DNA from: an uncultured Rhodospirillaceae bacterium
GTDB lineage: Bacteria; Pseudomonadota; Alphaproteobacteria; Rhodospirillales; UBA2165
Direction: 5' to 3'
Assembly (NCBI GenBank): GCA_913054205.1
Contig: CAJXJM010000008.1
Location: 1-17,240, forward strand
DNA length: 17,240 bases
The number at the start of each line of letters is the position of its first letter. Position 1 is the stretch's first letter. Positions 6,584 through 12,613 of the stretch are shown piece after piece. The notes under the pieces are model-generated. The model searched no databases. It had not been told where the DNA came from and saw only the letters and a list, made by a program, of their open reading frames with translations. A program made the translations under genes and the position numbers.

Positions 6584-7512
6584 GCGAAGAAAAGAAAGGC
6601 TGGCTGTCGCGTTTGAAAGACGGCCTCAGCCGATCCTCCTCGGTACTCACTCAAGGCATCAACGAGCTCTTTACCAAACGTAAACTTGACGATGCGGCCA
6701 TCGAGGATCTCGAAGAAATCCTCATCACCTCTGATTTAGGCGTCGCAACAGCGGCCAGCCTGACGCAAAAGATTGCCGCCACTCGGTTCAATCAGGAAGT
6801 CACGTCAGAAGAAATCAGAAGCGCCCTAGCGTCTGAAATTGCAGCCATCCTTGAGCCGGTTGCCATCCCACTGGAGCCAGACGTCAGCCACCAACCTCAT
6901 GTTATTTTGGTCTGCGGTGTCAATGGTGTCGGCAAAACCACAACAATTGGCAAACTTGCCCAAACTTATAGCGAGGCCGGCAAAAAAGTGGTGCTGGCAG
7001 CGGGCGATACTTTTCGGGCGGCGGCAATTGAACAACTTAAAATTTGGGGCGAGCGCACAAATTGCCCGGTGATCGCGACCGAACTCGGCAAAGATGCGGC
7101 AGGCCTGGTCTTCGATGCGCTTGAGCAAGCAAAAGCCATGAAGGCCGACATACTCCTCATTGATACGGCGGGCCGCCTGCAAAATAAAACCGAGTTGATG
7201 GCAGAATTAGAAAAAATAATCCGCGTTATCGGCAAGCTAGATGAAACCGCACCACATAGCTGCCTGTTGGTGCTCGATGCCACGACCGGTCAAAATGCCC
7301 ATTCACAAGTTGAGATTTTTGCCAAAATGGTTGATGTCACCGGACTGATCGTCACCAAACTCGACGGCTCTTCCAAAGGCGGTGTGCTGGTGTCACTGGC
7401 CGAAAAATTTGGCTTGCCGGTTCATGCCATCGGTGTTGGCGAGCAGGCCGACGACATGCGACCGTTCGAAGCCCGCGACTTTGCAAACTCGCTGATGGGC
7501 CTCGATTCCTAA
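6580..7512 (+). CDS. ftsY: Signal recognition particle receptor FtsY
   Basis: FtsY is the membrane-associated GTPase that receives the Ffh-ribosome complex and hands it to the Sec translocon. The 310-residue protein is the short form, without the long acidic A domain of Escherichia coli FtsY (497 residues), as is usual in alphaproteobacteria. The N terminus GWLSRLKDGLSRSSSVLTQG is the amphipathic membrane-targeting helix. The NG domain shows the P-loop GVNGVGKTT at 113-121, DTFRAAAIEQL at 143-153, DTAGR at 195-199 and TKLDGSSKGG at 259-268. The start overlaps the mtaB stop by four bases. It ends only 6 bases from the convergent small gene at 7519, with no intrinsic terminator visible between them. 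Confidence 0.97.
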   Translation: MSEEKKGWLSRLKDGLSRSSSVLTQGINELFTKRKLDDAAIEDLEEILITSDLGVATAASLTQKIAATRFNQEVTSEEIRSALASEIAAILEPVAIPLEPDVSHQPHVILVCGVNGVGKTTTIGKLAQTYSEAGKKVVLAAGDTFRAAAIEQLKIWGERTNCPVIATELGKDAAGLVFDALEQAKAMKADILLIDTAGRLQNKTELMAELEKIIRVIGKLDETAPHSCLLVLDATTGQNAHSQVEIFAKMVDVTGLIVTKLDGSSKGGVLVSLAEKFGLPVHAIGVGEQADDMRPFEARDFANSLMGLDS

Positions 7513-7518
7513 AATATT

Positions 7519-7776
7519 TTAAACGCGGATATTGAGATAAAAGCCCCGCGGCACATCATCGCGAAGAGGCGTTCCCCGCGCAGCGGCCTTATCCAAGCTG
7601 TGATTAAGCTTATCCAATGCGCGGCGAAATGCCGGCTCATCCATCGGCTTGGTGATCCGGGCCTGCCGGTCAACCTCCTTGGACGCTTCATAACCTGAGA
7701 GTGCTTGTTGGCGTGCCTGACCTGAATGTTTCAGAGCCTGGATCGCCGCACCCACCATTTTTATATCATCGCTCAT
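7519..7776 (-). CDS. Small uncharacterised protein, 85 residues
   Basis: I do not recognise this protein. It is soluble, charged and mostly helical in appearance, without signal peptide, membrane segment or cysteines. The N-terminal half has the pattern of an Ala/Gln-rich helix (MVGAAIQALKHSGQARQQAL). The end, PLRDDVPRGFYLNIRV, looks like a conserved motif, which is the main reason to treat it as real. It runs opposite to ftsY and ends 6 bases from it. The next gene is divergent and 271 bases away. There is no good ribosome site before the ATG at 7776, so the start is less certain. It could be a spurious frame, but no other gene explains the region. Confidence 0.6.
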   Translation of the reverse strand: MSDDIKMVGAAIQALKHSGQARQQALSGYEASKEVDRQARITKPMDEPAFRRALDKLNHSLDKAAARGTPLRDDVPRGFYLNIRV

Positions 7777-7917
7777 TTAAGTACTGCTGTTTTGCTGGAT
7801 GATTTATTTATTGGTGCCACTTTTTTGACTTGGCCATAATGCCGCAAAAGAGTTAACGGAATCTAACGGGACAGTAGTTTTTCGAGGTTTAATTGGTTAA
7901 TTTCATCAAAATTTAAA

Positions 7918-7923
7918 TATAAT
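7918..7923 (+). promoter_or_regulatory. -10 box candidate for the receptor gene
   Basis: A perfect TATAAT lies in the A+T-rich stretch upstream of the receptor gene, but no good -35 box is found 16-18 bases before it. It would give a leader of about 120 nt. Confidence 0.3.
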
Positions 7924-8047
7924 TTTTGCGTGGAGGCCAAAAAAAAGGCTAACATGTGATTTGAAACATAATAAAACCAATAGCTTACCAGTGATATTCC
8001 TAAGATGATTATCGTGAGATCGATCTGGAGGATTACGAGGAAACACC

Positions 8048-10090
8048 ATGGCTGAAGACGACCCCACGCTCTCGTCAAATCGGGCGTCTAACTCGGAAGT
8101 AGACAGCTCGCGCGAACTCTCTAAGGAGATTTCACCGGTCATCAAAGGTGATCCGTCGCGGGATGATCCGACGCATCGATCCTTCATGGGCTCGTCGCGG
8201 TTTGCCACACGCCATTCGTGGTTCATGGTTCTCGGCCTGCTGGCCATTGGCGGCATGGCCGGGTTGCTTTTTCACGCCGACCAACTTCTGACAAAATCTC
8301 TTCATCAAATTAGGACCGCCAGTCATTTGGCGAGCCTTGTTTCTAAGATTGAATCCTCAACCATGGCGCTCAACAGTGACAGCCGCAATTTTGCCGCGAG
8401 CCAAGATTTGCGCTATGCCGAAAATTACAAGAAACGTTCAGAATCTTTGGCGCGAGATCTCAAATTGTTGATCAATGACCCAGCTGCCAAAGACAACCAA
8501 AAAATGGCGATAACTTTAAATGATGGCGTTGCGCAGCATGCCGGTCATTTTTCAAATATTGTAGAAATTCAGACGCTTCTGGGGTTTGAGGCCGAAGGCG
8601 GTCTCAGCGGCAACTCCAGAACATCCTTTGCCGCTTTAGAGAAACGCATTGCACAGCTGGGATCGCAGCTCAAAAGCGGCACCATCACCAGCCATCTCGG
8701 AAATATCAAAGCAAGTGAGCTGCAATTGGTGCAAAAGGCCAGCAACAAAGCACTTCAAGAAATTCAGGTAAATATTGAACTCCTCAATAAGGCGATCGTC
8801 GCGTCCTCTTTGCCGGACAGTGAAAAGAAAACGGCTATCGATTTGCTGCAAAGTCATCGCAACGATATTACCCGGCTGGCGCGCACGCGGATTGCCCTTG
8901 CAACGGAAATCGCAAGGCTCGGTGAAATCAACACTTATATGGCGCCGAGCCTGGACGGCCTCACCAACTACACGGGGAATTTTTCGCTGCTCGCCCGCCA
9001 GGAAAGCAAAACCACCCAGGAATTGATTCGCCAAATATTGGCCGGCGGCACTGGCGGCACGCTCATCTTGCTGATTTTCTTTGGCTATATTTTGATGCGG
9101 AGCATTTCAAAACCAACGTCACAGATTTCAGAGGTCGCGATGGAACTGGCCCACGGCAATGTCAGCGTGCCAATTCCCTATCTTGGCAATTATGATGAAA
9201 GCGGTGAAATTTCCAACGCACTGGCAATATTCCGCTATAACATGCTGCACGCTGACCGCTTACGCAAAGATTTGGAAATTGCGCTCCAGCAAAAAGCAGT
9301 GGCGCCAGATCCGGAACCGCTGCCGCCAATTGAAGCGCCCGTCGATTCATCGGTTGAAACCCCTGCCGATATTTTGGCCACTGTAGAAAAAGAACGCGAA
9401 GAAGTTGTCGCGCCCGGCAGCAGCCTGATTCCCCATTCACATAATTTGCCGTCTGTAACGGAGCAGCCGAAAATCGAAGAACCGGAAGAAGTTGACGCGG
9501 AATCGATAGGAAGCCAACTGCCGATCGGCAAAAGCGCCATCACCACGATCAGCCAACTGGTCACCGAAACCAGTAAAAATGCGTCCATCGCTGCTGAAGA
9601 TGCAGAGCGCACAGAAATAATGGTCACCGGCCTCGATGAAGCCGCCGAAAAAATTGAGGACATCGAGATTTTGATGATTGGTATCAGTGATCAGATGAGC
9701 TTGCTGGCAGTTCAGACGGCGTTGCTCCATGACGATGCAGCGGATGCGGAAAATCTCATTCATCTGGATGAAAAGCGCAGCGACAAAAAAACCTCAAAGA
9801 GAGCCAGCGCAAAACCAAGCGCTGGCCAATCCGTCAATGACCGCATTGATACCATCCAAGGCGGCACCAAACGGGCGATCAAAGCTGTCCAAGTCATTGG
9901 ACGCACCATCAATGAAGTCAATGAGGTCGCTAGAAACTTCGCTGCCATCGCCTCGAAAGAAGCGCTCGAAGCCGCCAACGAACTCCTCCGCCAATCAGAA
10001 GACCTCCGCGCCATGCTCGATAATCTCCTCGGCAAAGTCGATACCAGCGGCACGCATAAACCGCAAACGAAAGCGCGTGATAGAGATTAA
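8048..10090 (+). CDS. Membrane receptor with HAMP and degenerate chemotaxis signalling domain
   Basis: A 680-residue inner-membrane protein with the plan of a methyl-accepting chemotaxis protein. In order: a hydrophilic cytoplasmic N terminus (1-57), membrane helix 1 (about 58-76), a helical periplasmic sensor (about 78-330) that resembles the HBM type, membrane helix 2 (about 331-352), a HAMP domain (353-402, with P356 and a DESGE motif at 383-387), a Pro/Glu-rich linker (410-490), and a C-terminal coiled coil. The C-terminal part keeps the frame of a receptor signalling domain (IGISDQMSLLAVQTALL, later GTKRAIKAVQVIGRTINEVN), but the highly conserved hairpin tip that binds CheA and CheW is replaced by an unrelated Lys/Ser-rich segment (about 572-605). 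It has a good GAGGA ribosome site 7 bases before the ATG and stands alone, with no chemotaxis genes nearby. Function unknown. Confidence 0.85.
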   Translation: MAEDDPTLSSNRASNSEVDSSRELSKEISPVIKGDPSRDDPTHRSFMGSSRFATRHSWFMVLGLLAIGGMAGLLFHADQLLTKSLHQIRTASHLASLVSKIESSTMALNSDSRNFAASQDLRYAENYKKRSESLARDLKLLINDPAAKDNQKMAITLNDGVAQHAGHFSNIVEIQTLLGFEAEGGLSGNSRTSFAALEKRIAQLGSQLKSGTITSHLGNIKASELQLVQKASNKALQEIQVNIELLNKAIVASSLPDSEKKTAIDLLQSHRNDITRLARTRIALATEIARLGEINTYMAPSLDGLTNYTGNFSLLARQESKTTQELIRQILAGGTGGTLILLIFFGYILMRSISKPTSQISEVAMELAHGNVSVPIPYLGNYDESGEISNALAIFRYNMLHADRLRKDLEIALQQKAVAPDPEPLPPIEAPVDSSVETPADILATVEKEREEVVAPGSSLIPHSHNLPSVTEQPKIEEPEEVDAESIGSQLPIGKSAITTISQLVTETSKNASIAAEDAERTEIMVTGLDEAAEKIEDIEILMIGISDQMSLLAVQTALLHDDAADAENLIHLDEKRSDKKTSKRASAKPSAGQSVNDRIDTIQGGTKRAIKAVQVIGRTINEVNEVARNFAAIASKEALEAANELLRQSEDLRAMLDNLLGKVDTSGTHKPQTKARDRD

Positions 10091-10135
10091 GTTTAGGTCA
10101 CCTCAAAAGACACGAAGCATCTACTCAAGAATTAA

Positions 10136-10162
10136 GGGGACACGTAACAAGTACATGTCTCC
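10136..10162. repeat. REP-like inverted repeat between convergent genes
   Basis: GGGGACACGTA (10136-10146) and TACATGTCTCC (10152-10162) form an 11-bp stem with one G-T pair and one mismatch around a 5-base loop. It sits between the receptor gene and pgk, which converge, and is preceded by AATTA. The GGGGACA wording recalls REP elements linked to RAYT transposases, but no transposase is here. It has no T tract, so any terminator role is doubtful. Confidence 0.45.
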
Positions 10163-10168
10163 ATAACT

Positions 10169-11341
10169 CTACTCCATCAAGACAGCAATGCCGGGCAGGG
10201 TTTTGCCTTCGAGCCATTCGAGGAAGGCGCCGCCGGCGGATGAGATGTAGGAAAACGTTTCGGTCACGCCGGCATTGGCAAGGGCTGCCATGGTATCGCC
10301 GCCGCCGGCGACACTGAGAAGCGCGCCTTTTTCTGTGAGCTTTGCCGCCGCTTGAGCTGCTGCATTGGTACCGGCATCGAACGGGGTGAACTCAAACGCA
10401 CCCAAGGGGCCGTTCCACACAAGGGTTTTGCAATCCGTCAAAAGTTCCGCGATCTTTCCTGCACTTTCAGGCCCGACATCAAGGATCATCTGATCTTCCG
10501 GCACGGCATCTATCGCAACCGTTTCGGCCGCGATGCCTGCCTCCAAGCCAGCCGCCACAACCGCGTCAACCGGCAAATGAAGGGAGCAGCCAGTGCCTTT
10601 GGCAGCGGCAGTAATACGACGCGCCGTTTCGGCCATATCTTCCTCACAGAGAGATTTGCCAATTTGAACGCCACCGGCAAACAGGAAAGTGTTCGCCATC
10701 GCACCGCCGACAATCAAGTGATCCACTTTGGTGATGAGGTTTTCAAGTACACCCAATTTGGTCGAGATTTTATTGCCGCCGACAATCGCCGCGACCGGAT
10801 GGGCGGGATTCTCAAGCGCGTCATTGAGCGCCTCCAATTCCTGCTGCATCAATCGACCGGCCGCGGCGGGCAGCAGCCGCGCCACGCCATCGATTGAAGC
10901 ATGCGCCCGGTGCGCACAGGAAAACGCATCGTCTATATATATGTCGGCATGAGCTGCGAGGCTTTGAGCAAACGCCGGATCATTGCCTTCTTCGCCGGAG
11001 TTGAAGCGCAGGTTTTCGAGCAAAACGATCTCGCCGGGTGCAGCAGCATGACTGCCATCGCTCGAAAAAATAACCTCATTATCCGGCAAGAACGAATTCA
11101 GCACAGCGGCCAAAGGCTCTAAGGACAGCTCAGGCACCACAACGCCTTTGGGCCTGCCAAAATGACTGGCGAGCATAATCCCTGCGCCATTTTCAAGAAT
11201 TTCAACAATGGTCGGTACGATCTTTTCGATGCGGGCGGTATCGGTAACAGCGCCGCCCTGCATCGGGACATTCATATCAACCCGCAGCAGCACGCGCTTA
11301 CCAGCAAGGTCGAGATCATCAAGGGTTCTGAAAGTGGGCAT
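10169..11341 (-). CDS. pgk: Phosphoglycerate kinase
   Basis: Pgk transfers phosphate from 1,3-bisphosphoglycerate to ADP in glycolysis, and works in reverse in gluconeogenesis and carbon fixation. The 390-residue protein has the two-domain plan: substrate residues in RVDMNVP (20-26), SHFGRPKG (59-66) and LRFNSGEE (111-118); the nucleotide side in GGNKISTKL (178-186), WNGPLGAFE (319-327) and AGGGDT (345-350). The frame is open to 11446, but ATG 11341 is chosen because MPTFRTLDDLDLAGKRV is the family N terminus and an AAGGA site lies about 12 bases upstream; the 35 extra residues have no family resemblance. It ends 6 bases from the REP-like repeat. The gap genes often found beside it (gap, tkt, fba) are absent on this side. 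Confidence 0.97.
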   Translation of the reverse strand: MPTFRTLDDLDLAGKRVLLRVDMNVPMQGGAVTDTARIEKIVPTIVEILENGAGIMLASHFGRPKGVVVPELSLEPLAAVLNSFLPDNEVIFSSDGSHAAAPGEIVLLENLRFNSGEEGNDPAFAQSLAAHADIYIDDAFSCAHRAHASIDGVARLLPAAAGRLMQQELEALNDALENPAHPVAAIVGGNKISTKLGVLENLITKVDHLIVGGAMANTFLFAGGVQIGKSLCEEDMAETARRITAAAKGTGCSLHLPVDAVVAAGLEAGIAAETVAIDAVPEDQMILDVGPESAGKIAELLTDCKTLVWNGPLGAFEFTPFDAGTNAAAQAAAKLTEKGALLSVAGGGDTMAALANAGVTETFSYISSAGGAFLEWLEGKTLPGIAVLME

Positions 11342-11386
11342 GACGAGTTGAAATTCCTTAAAAATGTTATTTTTCAATTGGGCCGC

Positions 11387-11414
11387 AATATAAAGGCCCA
11401 ACTGGCAAGCGCAA
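11387..11414 (-). promoter_or_regulatory. Candidate pgk promoter with overlapping inverted repeat
   Basis: On the minus strand, -35 TTGCGC (11414-11409), a 16-base spacer, and -10 TATATT (11392-11387), giving a leader of about 40 nt. The inverted repeat TTGGGCC / GGCCCAA (arms 11401-11395 and 11384-11378) spans the -10 box, as a repressor site or transcript hairpin might. Confidence 0.45.
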
Positions 11415-11442
11415 GTGCGCTCAGCATGTTTGGTAAATCTCT

Positions 11443-11469
11443 CCAAGTTCTGCTCTCACCAGAACTTGG
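11443..11469. repeat. Perfect inverted repeat upstream of pgk
   Basis: CCAAGTTCTG (11443-11452) and CAGAACTTGG (11460-11469) are perfect 10-base inverted arms around a 7-base loop. The repeat lies between the small-RNA terminator and the proposed pgk promoter. There is no following T tract, so it is more likely an operator or RNA hairpin than a terminator. Confidence 0.6.
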
Positions 11470-11518
11470 CAAGCACAAATGTGCGTCCGAACTTATGTGA
11501 GGAGTAAATAAATGCCAC

Positions 11519-11552
11519 AAAAAAAAGCGGCTTGGCAAAAAGCCAAGCCGCT
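11519..11552 (-). terminator. Strong intrinsic terminator upstream of pgk
   Basis: On the minus strand AGCGGCTTGGC (11552-11542) and GCCAAGCCGCT (11536-11526) form a perfect 11-bp stem with a TTTTT loop, followed by eight T residues (11526-11519, the first shared with the stem). It ends the small RNA proposed at 11519-11638 and could also stop read-through from the DUF1223 gene before pgk. Confidence 0.92.
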
Positions 11553-11638
11553 CAAGGGGTGATCCATTTCCTTCGCTCAAAATGGGGGGAAGAGCATGCA
11601 GAATTCCAGGACCACCTCTGGGGTAACTCCGTAAAGTA
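11519..11638 (-). ncRNA. Candidate small RNA of about 120 nt between DUF1223 gene and pgk
   Basis: A promoter (11645-11673) and a strong terminator (11519-11552) bracket about 120 bases with no plausible reading frame. Within it, GGTGGT (11616-11611) can pair with ATCACC (11563-11558), next to a hairpin CCATTT / AAATGG (arms 11585-11580 and 11569-11564). Between the outer arm and this hairpin lies an unpaired C-rich run, CTTCCCCCC. It does not show conserved parts of 6S RNA or SRP RNA that I know. The alternative is an attenuated leader for pgk, though pgk has its own promoter candidate. The 5' end is estimated from the -10 box. Confidence 0.6.
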
Positions 11639-11644
11639 ATTTAG

Positions 11645-11673
11645 ATTATCGCCTATGCTTTCATAGATTACAA
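11645..11673 (-). promoter_or_regulatory. Sigma70-like promoter of the candidate small RNA
   Basis: On the minus strand: -35 TTGTAA (11673-11668), a 17-base spacer and -10 GATAAT (11650-11645). The spacer contains an inverted repeat CTATG / CATAG. Transcription would begin near 11638. Confidence 0.65.
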
Positions 11674-11676
11674 CAC

Positions 11677-11698
11677 TTACTGATCGATCGATCAGTAA
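11677..11698. promoter_or_regulatory. Perfect 22-bp palindrome, TetR-type operator candidate
   Basis: A perfect 22-base palindrome centred between 11687 and 11688; its inner 18 bases are ACTGATCGATCGATCAGT, flanked by TT and AA. It begins 4 bases upstream of the -35 box of the small-RNA promoter and ends 3 bases past the DUF1223 stop. Length, symmetry and the TGATCGATCA core fit operators of TetR-family repressors, but no TetR gene is in the window. The lack of a loop and of a T tract speaks against a terminator. Confidence 0.6.
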
Positions 11699-11701
11699 TA
11701 A

Positions 11702-12460
11702 TTAGTTAGTATTTTCCGCTAGTTGAATTGAGGCCGCGCCTAGTATCGGTCCTTTTTGCGCACTTTGAAGAAACACGGCACATCCTTGGCCTTTATGATC
11801 CTTAAGCTCCTCGGCTGAAATGGTGAGCGCCAACCGCTGGCCCTTCCACTCGCCAATCTTTTTCATCATTCGGACAACATTGTAGTTATTTAATTTAACA
11901 CCGCGATTTTCGCCGCGCCGAATTTTAGTGACGTGAATTCGGTCAAAAAACACCAGCCATACCGATGCCATGCCCGGTTCGCGCCCGCGTGCCACCCGAA
12001 TTTTCAAATCACCTGAAGCTTGGCGCTCCATTTTAATCGGTACATCAGGAGCAAGTTTCGCATGCTCGATACTGGCGCGGATTGACCGCTCGTTTGAGCC
12101 GGTGGTTTCTGTCAAACCATGAATAATCATCTGCGGTGTATAGACATAAGATTTTCTGATAACCCGAGAATACTCGCGCTGGCGCTGCGAATTCATCGGC
12201 GCTGCAAAGGGATCTTTCCAGCCGATGTAATCCCAATAATCAACGTGGAATGATAGCGCCAAAATATTATCCATTTTGGCGAGCCTACCGAGTAACGCAT
12301 CCGCCGGCGGGCAGGACGAGCAGCCTTGCGAGGTATAAAGCTCGACAACTGTCGGCCCTCGCTGAGCGATTGGATCACCCGCATGGGCCGCGCCAAATGT
12401 CAGGACAAAAATTGTAAAAGCACCGAATAGAGCACAGATTGTTTTTTTAATTGAGGTCAT
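11702..12460 (-). CDS. Secreted DUF1223 (thioredoxin-like) protein
   Basis: A 252-residue protein with a clear signal peptide: positive MTSIKK, a hydrophobic stretch to about 23, and AHA-GD as the likely cleavage site near residue 27. The mature part opens with VVELYTSQGCSSCPPADALL, the hallmark of the DUF1223 family, whose fold is thioredoxin-like; the two cysteines in CSSCPP are placed like a redox pair. Further family stretches are LSFHVDYWDYIGWKDPFA and YTPQMIIHG. It is expected in the periplasm; the true substrate is not known. It has no ribosome site; a TTGGGA / TATCTC promoter-like pair ends 6 bases before the ATG, so it may be leaderless. It lies downstream of acnA on the same strand, separated by a terminator-like hairpin. 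Confidence 0.9.
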   Translation of the reverse strand: MTSIKKTICALFGAFTIFVLTFGAAHAGDPIAQRGPTVVELYTSQGCSSCPPADALLGRLAKMDNILALSFHVDYWDYIGWKDPFAAPMNSQRQREYSRVIRKSYVYTPQMIIHGLTETTGSNERSIRASIEHAKLAPDVPIKMERQASGDLKIRVARGREPGMASVWLVFFDRIHVTKIRRGENRGVKLNNYNVVRMMKKIGEWKGQRLALTISAEELKDHKGQGCAVFLQSAQKGPILGAASIQLAENTN

Positions 12461-12536
12461 ATATCAGAGATAGCGCAAGGTGTGGTCTATTCCCAATCAC
12501 ATGGCAGTGAGTTTTTATTGAATGGAGCCAAATAGA

Positions 12537-12564
12537 CGAAAACGCGGCCCAAATGAGCCGCGTT
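12537..12564 (-). terminator. Probable acnA terminator
   Basis: On the minus strand AACGCGGC (12564-12557) pairs with GCCGCGTT (12548-12541) around an 8-base loop, followed by a short T run. The stem is G+C-rich and lies 50 bases after the acnA stop, but the T tract is short, so termination may be incomplete. Confidence 0.6.
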
Positions 12565-12582
12565 CCGTTAACAATTGCGTGA

Positions 12583-12608
12583 GATAGCTAACTGTTCAGT
12601 TACCTATC
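12583..12608. repeat. Inverted repeat just after acnA
   Basis: GATAG-c-TAACTG (12583-12594) and CAGTTA-c-CTATC (12597-12608) form a nearly perfect inverted repeat with one C-C mismatch and only 2 bases between the arms. It begins 5 bases past the acnA stop. It may protect the 3' end of the message or bind a protein. Confidence 0.55.
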
Positions 12609-12613
12609 CTGAT

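Noticed and set aside
9729..10166. Frameshifted remnant of the receptor tip
   Set aside because: The alternative frame shows no chemoreceptor tip sequence; the degenerate tip is in the intact main frame.
11342..11446. 35-residue N-terminal extension of Pgk
   Set aside because: It does not resemble the family and covers the proposed promoter and hairpin; ATG 11341 gives the standard N terminus.
11374..11580. Minus-strand frame of 68 codons upstream of pgk
   Set aside because: It runs through a perfect intrinsic terminator and the hairpins of the pgk leader; no known motif.
11519..11638. 6S RNA or SRP RNA
   Set aside because: It has neither the long rod with a central bubble of 6S RNA nor the GGAAG tetraloop region of SRP RNA.
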